NCBI GenBank assembly: GCA_963736315.1
Contig: CAVTOB010000003.1
Location: forward strand, 62,001 to 126,000
Direction: 5' to 3'
Source of the DNA: JAQBQB01 sp963736315
GTDB taxonomy: Bacteria; Gemmatimonadota; Gemmatimonadetes; Gemmatimonadales; Gemmatimonadaceae
Length of the DNA: 64,000 nt
Under the pieces are notes generated by a model that saw only the letters and a program-made list of their open reading frames with translations, was not told where the DNA came from and did no database searches. Each line of letters opens with the position of its first letter. Position 1 is the first letter of the stretch. Shown in pieces: positions 9,707-16,376 of this stretch. The translations under genes and the position numbers were made by a program.

Positions 9707-10086
9707 GCGGCGGCAGCCGGGACAGGGCCGGCGGGAACGAGCTCTTTGCGACCGAGATCGACGCGGAGATTGAGGCCCTCGAGGCCAAGCGCGCCGAGGA
9801 GAACGAGGTCCGTGGGCTGAGCGAAGACGACGATGGTTGGCGTGGACCGGCCGCCGGCGTAGAGCATCGCGAAGCCGACATCGCGCTCCAGCACACGACC
9901 GTCGGCCGTCTCGAAGCGATCGGTGCGAACCGGAGTGATGCCGAGCCCGGTGAGCGCATCAGCCGGGATCCAGTTGTACTCGCTGCCCGTGTCGACCATC
10001 ACATCGTCGAAGTCGCGACGGGTCTCCGGATCGGTGAGCGGCGCGACACTGACGGTTGTTCTGAAGATTCCCATTTCGTCGATCAT
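9703..10086 (-). CDS. Retropepsin-like aspartic protease domain protein (paralogue of 33397)
   Basis: A 127-residue single-domain protein with the clan AA aspartic protease signature DTGSEYNWIP (residues about 33-42) and a downstream hydrophobic-hydrophobic-Gly element (LVLLGALGLEGLNLRVD), the second hallmark of the fold. Such domains work as homodimers. It has no signal peptide. The start ATG at 10086 is set by GGAGG four bases upstream, and by comparison with the paralogue at 33397-33780, which also has 127 residues and also opens M-x-D/E-x-M-G-x-FRT. Both end in an Ala-rich tail (PVPAAAA / PAPAAAAA) after GLEGLNLRVD or SLEGLNLRVD. The target protein is unknown. Confidence 0.8.
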   Translation of the reverse strand: MIDEMGIFRTTVSVAPLTDPETRRDFDDVMVDTGSEYNWIPADALTGLGITPVRTDRFETADGRVLERDVGFAMLYAGGRSTPTIVVFAQPTDLVLLGALGLEGLNLRVDLGRKELVPAGPVPAAAA

Positions 10087-10229
10087 AAGACCTCCGTTGC
10101 CTCGCCCAGTCATCAATCGATCGCAGACGTGGCGATTCACGCGCATGACCGAGGCTGCAGTGCGCGAGTCGAAGTCCCATCGAATCGACGCCCGGCACGA
10201 CCATTCGTGCCGCCGCCCCGCGTCGGCCG

Positions 10230-10259
10230 AGCATACGCTCGGCGCGAGCGCCGAGTCAA
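10230..10259 (-). promoter_or_regulatory. Sigma70-like promoter with inverted repeat over the -10 (copy 2)
   Basis: On the minus strand TTGACT (10259-10254), an 18-base spacer and TATGCT (10235-10230), embedded in the same hairpin GCCGAGCATACGCTCGGC (10226-10243) as the copy at 5959-5988. It lies about 140 bases upstream of the retropepsin-like gene starting at 10086. The identical spacing in front of two different genes supports a real regulatory unit; function is inferred. Confidence 0.5.
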
Positions 10260-10290
10260 CCCTGCGGCGACGCCCCGGTCTGAACGAGAC

Positions 10291-10360
10291 TCCACCGCGT
10301 CACGGCTAAGCTGTGGTCTGTTGACCGATATCAGTTCCCGACTTCTAGCCCACAGCCGTA
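10291..10360. repeat. Partial copy of a dispersed intergenic repeat (right part)
   Basis: These 70 bases match 40434-40503 with about 7 differences and no gaps. The most conserved stretch reads TCAGTTCCCGACTTCTAGCC. At the other site it is the right part of an element of about 200 bases. It lies between the promoter of the retropepsin-like gene and a Uma2 remnant. Confidence 0.65.
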
Positions 10361-10372
10361 TCCCGCGTGCAT

Positions 10373-10450
10373 CTCGTGATCGTCGTTAGGCGGGGGCGTC
10401 ACGAACCGTTCCCCGCGGACCAGCTCGTACTTGTCTCCCGTCGTCAGGAA
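10373..10450 (-). pseudogene. Remnant of a Uma2 family gene
   Basis: Read on the minus strand these 26 codons give GDKYELVRGERFVTPPP with flanks, which matches GNKYELVRGELFVTPAP of the intact Uma2 gene at 5289-5837. Neither the N-terminal start nor the catalytic VEPDL and IVEVSS parts are present on either side. This is a short decayed fragment, not a functional gene. The rest of 10451-10896 shows no convincing coding sequence. Confidence 0.6.
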
Positions 10451-10896
10451 GCCGATGGACTTCGTCCGGTGCTGCGCGAAAACGGGCTTCTTGTCCGGAG
10501 TGAACGCGAATCTCCGTAGACAAACTGTAACGGCGGCGCCATAGGCGCTGGCGGCGCAAGACTCAGTTTGCAGCAACTCAGTACCGGATATGCCGGTGGG
10601 TCGGCTCAGGGACGCGGCAGCCTGCGTCAAATGGTGGCCCTTGCGCCGGCCTCCGCGATGACGAGAATTCGCTTTGCGCGAAGCGGGCGTTTCCCGATGC
10701 CGGGCGAACGATGCTTCGCATATCCCACCCAGGCGCGGCACAGAATGGCCAAGTTCGTAATGTGCGTCGATCCGCACCTGGATCGACGCAGAGAGCGCGT
10801 CCGCGCCGGGCAGGCTCGCCCGACACCGGTCGCTGGGATGCGGCCTGACGCAACGAGCGTCATCGTGGTCATGCGCTGGGGGCGGAATCTCTAGCC

Positions 10897-12414
10897 ATGT
10901 CCGGTCGTTGCCGCGTTCTGCCCCTGGAGGTCAACCGAAACGCCATCCGCTTTCGGTGGGATATCGACCCTGCCCACGCCGCATGGGTACGCAGCGGATT
11001 CTCGGTCGAGTACGAGCCCGACGTAGATCTCACGTCGGTGCCGCGTTCCCTGCTCTGGAGTGTCTTCCTGGGCGCCACGCATCCGATCTGGTCTCTACTC
11101 GACGGGTACACTGTCGAATTCGATGAACCGATTTCCGGCGTCGAGCTCGCGTTCTGGAATGAGATGGCCGCCGCCAGCCGTATCGCGTTCGACGTTCCGC
11201 GGGCGGCGCCCGACCCACCCGGCGTCCGCTTCGTGTCGCTCGGCGGCGACCCTGAGCCGGCGCCACGTTCGGCGCGGGCGGCGGGGCCGCCAGCCGTGCT
11301 TCTCAGCTGCGGCAAGGAAAGCCTCCTCTCGCTCGGTCTGCTGCGAGAGGTCCGCGGTGAAGCCGTCGGGATCAACATCGAATCGCCCATGACCGGATCG
11401 CACGACCATCAAAGTGCGTTTCGGGAATGGGCCCTCGGGGCGCTCGGCAAGCTACCCGGGATCACGATCCGTCGCATTCGGTCGGACATCCGATCGGCCT
11501 GGGGGAAAAACGACTACGCGGAGAAGAGAGGAGGCGGGGCCTATCTCAACGAGTTGGCGGACGCGATGCTCTACGCGTCGTTCGCGCTTCCGATCGCGTA
11601 CCAGCACCGTTTCTCGTGGATCGTGGCGGGCAGCGAATGGGGGGATGTCACCACGCTCCTCGGGGACCAGGAGATGGACGCGCGGCATGTTCCGAGGATG
11701 GCGTCCGACAGATGGCAATTCGATCGCTTCTTCACGTCGACCGGACCGGCCCTGTCCGCGGTGAATGCGCTCTGGGAACCTCGGTACGGCGTCGGGTACA
11801 CGTCGGTGATTCTCGCGATCTCGCAGTATCTCGTTCAGCGAATCTTGCTCCGCCGATATCCCGACCTGGCGGCTTTTCAGCACTCGTGCTACCGAGCCCA
11901 GCCCGACGTCCGCGCGTGCCAGGCCTGCGACAAATGCTTTCGCGTCACCGCGCTGGCGCTCGCATCCGCCACCGATCCGGCGATCGTGGGCATGGACGTG
12001 AACAGGGTCTTCTCGCGCTGGAGCGCCGCTGCGCAATTCGAAATCGGCGCGGCGGCGGCACACTACGAAAGCTTCGACCACATGACCGGTTTTGCGCTCG
12101 CCAGCGCCGACGAGTCGTTCGCAAGCGGCCTCTTCAAGCCTCATACGATCGACGATTTTCTCAAGTTCAAGCCTTGGCGCGCGAGGCGCCGACTACGACG
12201 AATTCGCGCTCGTCTTGGCGCGGTGCCGGCGAAGCGACTCGATACCGTCAAGCGCGGGTACCTCGACTACCTGCCCGTGCAGTTCCGAGATCCGATCCAG
12301 CGAATCCTGGAAGCGGCGGCGCCGTACGACGACGAGGCCGATGCCGACGTGCATGCGGAGCGCGCCTTCTTGATCGCGGCGTTGACCGAGCCTCTGTCGC
12401 GCGATGCCCGGTGA
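10897..12414 (+). CDS. PP-loop ATP-pyrophosphatase-like protein with Cys cluster, coupled to a pyruvyl transferase
   Basis: 505 residues. A modified PP-loop (LLSCGKESLLSLGLL, SCGKES at residues 137-142, normally SGGxDS) predicts ATP adenylation chemistry. Downstream are a conserved-looking substrate region (IVAGSEWGD, ALWEPRYGVGYTS) and a CQACDKC cluster at 341-347, as in PP-loop enzymes that bind zinc or an Fe-S cluster. The order (unique N-terminal domain, PP-loop, Cys cluster) recalls the MurL-type UDP-MurNAc-tripeptide precursor epimerases, which also split ATP to AMP and PPi. That link is a weak suggestion. The stop codon overlaps the next gene by 11 bases, so the pair is almost certainly co-translated. 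A role in cell-surface sugar or peptide modification is inferred from that partner. Confidence 0.75.
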   Translation: MSGRCRVLPLEVNRNAIRFRWDIDPAHAAWVRSGFSVEYEPDVDLTSVPRSLLWSVFLGATHPIWSLLDGYTVEFDEPISGVELAFWNEMAAASRIAFDVPRAAPDPPGVRFVSLGGDPEPAPRSARAAGPPAVLLSCGKESLLSLGLLREVRGEAVGINIESPMTGSHDHQSAFREWALGALGKLPGITIRRIRSDIRSAWGKNDYAEKRGGGAYLNELADAMLYASFALPIAYQHRFSWIVAGSEWGDVTTLLGDQEMDARHVPRMASDRWQFDRFFTSTGPALSAVNALWEPRYGVGYTSVILAISQYLVQRILLRRYPDLAAFQHSCYRAQPDVRACQACDKCFRVTALALASATDPAIVGMDVNRVFSRWSAAAQFEIGAAAAHYESFDHMTGFALASADESFASGLFKPHTIDDFLKFKPWRARRRLRRIRARLGAVPAKRLDTVKRGYLDYLPVQFRDPIQRILEAAAPYDDEADADVHAERAFLIAALTEPLSRDAR

Positions 12415-13471
12415 CGAGGTGAGCGCGACCAACGCCCTTCCGCCGCACGGCGTTTCCCTCGTGGACAAGCTCCGGCACCAACTCACGACGACCCTCGAGA
12501 AATTGAACCTGCGAGGGCGTAGCGTCGCGCTTCTCGATTTTCCGCATTACCCGAACGTCGGCGACAGCGCCATCTGGCTCGGCGAGCAGGCGGCCTTCCG
12601 ACGACTCGGCGCCCGCGTCGTATACGCTTGCCATTCCCGTTCGTATTCCCGCCAGCGCCTCGCTCGGCGAATCAAGGACGGCGTCATCTGCCTTTCGGGC
12701 GGTGGGAATTTCGGCGACCTGTATCGCGCCCATCAGGAACTGCGTGAACGTGTGCTGGCCGACTTTCCCGACCACGAGATCGTCCAGCTTCCGCAGACCA
12801 TCAGTTTCGCCGACAGGAGCCGAATTCCAGCGGTTGGAGACGTCGTGCGACGCCATCGACGATTTACGCTCCTGCTCCGCGATCGACCGAGCGTCGAATT
12901 GGCCGAGCGCGACTGGGGCGTGAAACCCACTCTTTGCCCGGACATGGCGTTCGCGCTCGGGAGCCTGGCGCGTCCGCGAAGGCCCGACGTCGACATACTC
13001 GTGCTTCGCCAGTCGGTCTACGAGAGCACAGGCGTGCTCGATTACCTCGGCAAATGCTCAATGCCCGTAGTCGATTGGGGGGAACGCGACGATCCGAGCA
13101 GACTTCAGCATCTCGTGCGGCGCTCGGAGCGTGTCGCCCAGGATCATCCGCGACTCTTTGGATGGGCGGCGCATGCCGTCGGCGCGGTCTCGTTCAACAC
13201 GATGGCGCTCGCGCGACTCGAGCGCGGACGGCGGGTCATCGAACGAGGCCTCGTGGTGATCACCGACCGACTGCACGGCCACATTCTGTGTCTGCTCGCC
13301 GACATTCCGCACGTCCTGCTGGACAATCGGAATGGCAAGGTGCTGGCGTTTCACGACGCATGGACGTCCGGGTCGCCGCTTGTTCGCAGAGCCGACACGG
13401 CGGAGATGGCGGTTCGTTTCGCGCGCGAGCTCGCCGAAGAGGCGCACGATACAGCGAGGACTCGCGAATGA
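12404..13471 (+). CDS. Polysaccharide pyruvyl transferase family protein
   Basis: 355 residues with the marks of the polysaccharide pyruvyl transferase family, which adds a ketal pyruvate from phosphoenolpyruvate to surface sugars: FPHYPNVGDSAIWLGEQ near residue 47, the loop ICLSGGGNFGDLYRAHQE near 88, and VITDRLHGHILCLLADIP near 285. It looks cytoplasmic, with no signal or membrane helix. The ATG at 12404 lies inside the end of the PP-loop gene (11-base overlap), so translation is coupled. No glycosyltransferase cluster is adjacent, which is unusual for this family, and the PP-loop protein may supply or modify its substrate. The exact acceptor is unknown. Confidence 0.85.
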   Translation: MPGDEVSATNALPPHGVSLVDKLRHQLTTTLEKLNLRGRSVALLDFPHYPNVGDSAIWLGEQAAFRRLGARVVYACHSRSYSRQRLARRIKDGVICLSGGGNFGDLYRAHQELRERVLADFPDHEIVQLPQTISFADRSRIPAVGDVVRRHRRFTLLLRDRPSVELAERDWGVKPTLCPDMAFALGSLARPRRPDVDILVLRQSVYESTGVLDYLGKCSMPVVDWGERDDPSRLQHLVRRSERVAQDHPRLFGWAAHAVGAVSFNTMALARLERGRRVIERGLVVITDRLHGHILCLLADIPHVLLDNRNGKVLAFHDAWTSGSPLVRRADTAEMAVRFARELAEEAHDTARTRE

Positions 13472-13494
13472 CGAATTGACCCCCGGCGCGTGTA

Positions 13495-13512
13495 TCGCGC
13501 TGGAATCAGCGC
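13495..13512. terminator. Possible hairpin terminator between convergent genes
   Basis: A 7-bp perfect stem CGCGCTG / CAGCGCG with a GAAT loop lies between the stop of the pyruvyl transferase gene (13471) and the stop of the convergent SET-domain gene (13526). There is no T-run. It is called only from position and structure. Confidence 0.3.
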
Positions 13513-13525
13513 GCGGAGCGCCGGC

Positions 13526-14050
13526 TTATGTCTTGTGGTTCGGCCCGCGCCCCGTCGTTCGCGGCACCGATCGTTCGGCGGCGGCGGCCAACTCGTCGTC
13601 GATCAGGGTCCGGATATGCTCGTTGATGAAGTAGCGCGAGAGGACGTCGATCGGGAGATGCCGCGCGCCGGCGACGATGCGGATGCAATTCTCGGAGCCG
13701 CACAAGCAGAGAAACGGACGAGCCATCGTCCACTCGGTAGACGCGTAGAAATAGGTCAACTCGTCTCCTTTCGCGATGTCGCGGACGGTCCAGCACGTCA
13801 TCGTCTTCGCGTCGATGACGACGTTCGGTTTGCAACTGTGGTTGAGGTACGCGAGAACGCCGAGTGAGAGGACGTGCCGGTCGCGCGCGACCTGCACGGT
13901 CTGCGGCGTCGGCGTGTCGGTGAAGCGGGCCCGCTGAATCTTGAAGAACGGCGTCCCGGCCCGGATCGGCCGAACCGCCATCAACGACGCGCCGACGGTT
14001 CCCTCACCCGACACGACCTTCAGCGTTTGGACAGCGCTTGCCGTAGGCAT
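13526..14050 (-). CDS. SET-domain protein-lysine methyltransferase
   Basis: 174 residues that are almost entirely a SET domain. Visible are the S-adenosylmethionine/substrate motif LNHSCKPNVV (about residues 88-97), GDELTYFYAS with the catalytic-tunnel Tyr, and a post-SET-like cysteine cluster CLCGSENC (about 134-141). The N-terminal GVGASLMAVRPIRAGTPFF strand corresponds to the SET-N region. Length and motifs fit the compact bacterial SET proteins, whose targets are mostly unknown. ATG at 14050 follows a G-rich stretch (GGGGAAAC). A third, weaker copy of the TTGAC/TAT promoter cassette lies about 330 bases upstream (14383-14412) beyond a phospholipase D remnant. Origin by transfer from eukaryotes is possible but cannot be judged here. 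Confidence 0.85.
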   Translation of the reverse strand: MPTASAVQTLKVVSGEGTVGASLMAVRPIRAGTPFFKIQRARFTDTPTPQTVQVARDRHVLSLGVLAYLNHSCKPNVVIDAKTMTCWTVRDIAKGDELTYFYASTEWTMARPFLCLCGSENCIRIVAGARHLPIDVLSRYFINEHIRTLIDDELAAAAERSVPRTTGRGPNHKT

Positions 14051-14215
14051 GTTTCCCCGGGAAATGCGGTTTGTGAACCCATGTCCGTAAACGCCAAAGC
14101 TCCAGCGCTGGGGACGTGTCTCTCAATCCTCGTCCCCGTCACGACCGCCGCAAGACACATTCCTATCCACCGGGCATCGCCGCGCGGCCAGCCTTGGTTC
14201 CAAGACGCAACATCC

Positions 14216-14376
14216 GGAATTCCCTCCGCGAACGCGTCGGCCAGCTGACGTGCCAACGCGGGACTGTCGATCGCGAACGTCTCGGCGTGCAGGCTCGCCC
14301 GGCTCGACCCGGAGCCTCCCATCAGTGCGCGGCGGGATCGCGGCGACGACGACGCCCGCTTCATCTCGAACAGCGT
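14216..14376 (-). pseudogene. Fragment of a phospholipase D gene with an internal 78-base deletion
   Basis: On the minus strand this reads GVTLFEMKRASSSPRSRRA, then GSGSSRASLHAETFAIDSPA, then LARQLADAFAEGIPD. It is a close copy of the intact phospholipase D gene at 23954-25405 (GVILFEMKRASSSSRSRRA ... AEAFAEGIPD). Compared with it, 26 codons around the second HKD motif are missing (the part RSRIFVGSFNFDPRS and onward). The join lies at a short GATC repeat present at both edges of the deletion. Neither end of the gene is present. It is a duplicated, decayed piece. Confidence 0.75.
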
Positions 14377-14382
14377 CACGCC

Positions 14383-14412
14383 CGAATACGCTCGGCGGAG
14401 ACGCCGGGTCAA
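14383..14412 (-). promoter_or_regulatory. Weaker copy of the TTGAC/TAT promoter cassette (copy 3)
   Basis: Minus strand TTGACC (14412-14407), 18-base spacer ending GCCGAGCG, then TATTCG (14388-14383). Spacer length and the CGCTCGGCG core match the copies at 5959-5988 and 10230-10259, but the -10 and the hairpin are less good. It abuts the phospholipase D fragment and points towards the SET-domain gene. Confidence 0.3.
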
Positions 14413-14496
14413 GCGAAACCTTGCCGCTCCCTCGGCACGCGCTCATGTTCCGGCAGACCGTCATCACTGCCACAGATCTCGCTCCCAGGAGTAGAC

Positions 14497-15897
14497 ATGC
14501 GCCGGTTCGTCCCTGCCGCTCTCATTGCCCTCACCGCCACACTGGCTCGAGCCCAGGACCCCGGCGTCCCTCCCAAACCGTTCGACCAGAAGCACGCCGG
14601 GAACGACAAGATGCACATGGTCGCGCACGTGGTGGGTCACCCCGGCGCGTGGAAGGCGTCGGACATCGAGCTCGAGCAGGACCGCGACCGGCCGTACGTC
14701 TATCTCTCCGGATTCACCAACTTCGACTTCCAGGTCTACGACATCCGCAACACGTCGGCGCCGAAGCTCCTCTACACCTGGACCATCGAGAACCCCGAGC
14801 TGCATCGCGGCATCGGCGCCATGGATGGCAAGTACTTCAAGATCGGGAACAGGTATTACTTCGCCCAGTCGTACCAGTTCATGCAGGGGAGTCCCGACAC
14901 CGACCTCGGCGCCGTCATCTTCGACGTGACCGGCCTGCCCGATCCGACGAAAGTCAAAGTCGTCGCCCGCATCCGCTACCCGCAGTCGCCGGGCGGATTC
15001 CACAACACGTTCGCGTACAAACACTCCGACGGTCGCGTCCTCTACTTCGCGACGATCAACCAGTCGAAGGCACTCATCTACGATTTGGCGAAGGTCGTGA
15101 GCGGCGCGCCCGAGAACACGTGGCTCGTCGGCGAGGTTCCGAACCCGACGCCGTTCAAGCAGATCGGCGGCGGCGGATACCACGACTTCTACGTCGGCTA
15201 CGACCCGGCCACGCACCAGGACAAGTTCTACGGCGCGGGACTCGGCGGATACTCCGTGTGGGACGTCACGAACACGGCGGCGCCGAAACAGATGTTCACG
15301 ATCACGAGCCTCGGCATGGACATCGCCCACACGTTCACGCCGTCGCCCGACGGACACTACGCGGTCACGGAGACCGAGTATCAGTACACGCCGTTGCGCA
15401 TCTGGGATCTGAGCGCCGGACAGTCGGGCAAGACGCAGAACATCGACATTCCGATCAGCGCGTGGACGGCCGACTGGCGCGACCTCTCTCACAATCACGA
15501 AGTACGCTGGCCGTACGTGTTCGTCTCCGCGTACGAGGACGGGCTCCAGGTATTCGACCTCAAGGACCCGAAGAACCCCAAGACCGACGGCTACTGGTAC
15601 ACGTGCGAGTGCGAGCACGAGCACGGCTTCGGCGGCTCGCCCGACAACGGTTGGCAGAGCACGACGAGCGTCGAGCAGGGCGCGTTCGGCGTCGACGTGC
15701 GCAACTACGACGGCCTGGTCGTGCTCTCCGACATGCGCAGCGGCCTGTGGCTCTTCAAGCTCGACGGCTTCAACGGCTGGAACGGTCACGACTACGGCAT
15801 GCCGAACATCTCGAGCGTGCAGGACTACGATCACGGGCCGGAGGGCGCGCCCACTAGGCGGGTAGTGCCCCACGACGACGGTGCGCATCGTCAGTGA
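14497..15897 (+). CDS. Secreted LVIVD-repeat beta-propeller protein
   Basis: 466 residues. MRRFVPAALIALTATLARAQ is a signal peptide, so the protein is periplasmic or extracellular. The rest repeats a propeller-blade pattern of the LVIVD type: YVYLSGFTNFDFQVYDIRNT, KFYGAGLGGYSVWDVTNTAA, YVFVSAYEDGLQVFDLKDPK, LVVLSDMRSGLWLFKLDG. A CECEHEHGFGG stretch near residue 370 could bind metal. CAGGAG lies five bases before ATG 14497. Its stop overlaps the next gene's GTG (GTGA), and that gene overlaps the multicopper oxidase gene in the same way, so the three form a tight operon. A role with the oxidase in copper handling or an oxidative reaction is inferred. Confidence 0.85.
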   Translation: MRRFVPAALIALTATLARAQDPGVPPKPFDQKHAGNDKMHMVAHVVGHPGAWKASDIELEQDRDRPYVYLSGFTNFDFQVYDIRNTSAPKLLYTWTIENPELHRGIGAMDGKYFKIGNRYYFAQSYQFMQGSPDTDLGAVIFDVTGLPDPTKVKVVARIRYPQSPGGFHNTFAYKHSDGRVLYFATINQSKALIYDLAKVVSGAPENTWLVGEVPNPTPFKQIGGGGYHDFYVGYDPATHQDKFYGAGLGGYSVWDVTNTAAPKQMFTITSLGMDIAHTFTPSPDGHYAVTETEYQYTPLRIWDLSAGQSGKTQNIDIPISAWTADWRDLSHNHEVRWPYVFVSAYEDGLQVFDLKDPKNPKTDGYWYTCECEHEHGFGGSPDNGWQSTTSVEQGAFGVDVRNYDGLVVLSDMRSGLWLFKLDGFNGWNGHDYGMPNISSVQDYDHGPEGAPTRRVVPHDDGAHRQ

Positions 15898-16376
15898 TCG
15901 GGCGGCCGTGGACGCGTAGAGCGGCTGTCGCGGCGACGATTCTCGCCGCGACGGCACACGGCCCGTACGACATCGCGCTGTTCAACACGCCCAAAGCGCC
16001 GGCCGCGAGCGGAAGCGCGCGGCTGGTCTTCGCACAGTCCCCGTTCGGCGTCGCGGTGACCGCCGACGGCCACGCGAGCTACGACGTGCAGATCGACGCG
16101 TCGGGCTTGCCGGCAGCCGACTCCCTCGGACCGTACACGACGTACGTCGCCTGGGTCACGACCACTGATCTCTCCAAGTGGATTCGGCTCGGCGCCATCA
16201 CCAACGGCAAGAACACCGTCGGCCGGGCGGAGCTCGACAAGTTTCTTCTCGTGATCGCGGCCGAGTCGTCGGCGACGTCGGCGCACGCGGGGCCGACGGT
16301 CCTTCATGGGAATTCGCCGAGCGGCTGGCTGCAGAGTTTTCTGAGCCACCCGCTGTTCCGCGGCATCCCGCCGTGA
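15894..16376 (+). CDS. Small secreted protein of unknown function, middle gene of the copper operon
   Basis: 160 residues starting from a GTG at 15894 that overlaps the upstream stop by four bases. The N-terminus (RRAAVAATILAATAHG) looks like a signal sequence. The body is beta-rich with a Gly/Ala-rich start and the segment LGPYTTYVAWVTTTDLSKW followed by VRLG-like turns, reminiscent of small periplasmic sandwich domains that measure or bind a partner. No catalytic or metal motif stands out and no family is recognised. Its position between the LVIVD protein and the multicopper oxidase, with both junctions overlapping, suggests it is made in step with them. Confidence 0.7.
   Translation: MIGRPWTRRAAVAATILAATAHGPYDIALFNTPKAPAASGSARLVFAQSPFGVAVTADGHASYDVQIDASGLPAADSLGPYTTYVAWVTTTDLSKWIRLGAITNGKNTVGRAELDKFLLVIAAESSATSAHAGPTVLHGNSPSGWLQSFLSHPLFRGIPP

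Noticed and set aside
10331..10777. An open frame of 148 codons on the minus strand
   Set aside because: Only its last quarter matches anything (a Uma2 fragment). The rest is Arg-rich with no pattern, so it is listed only as a remnant at 10373-10450.
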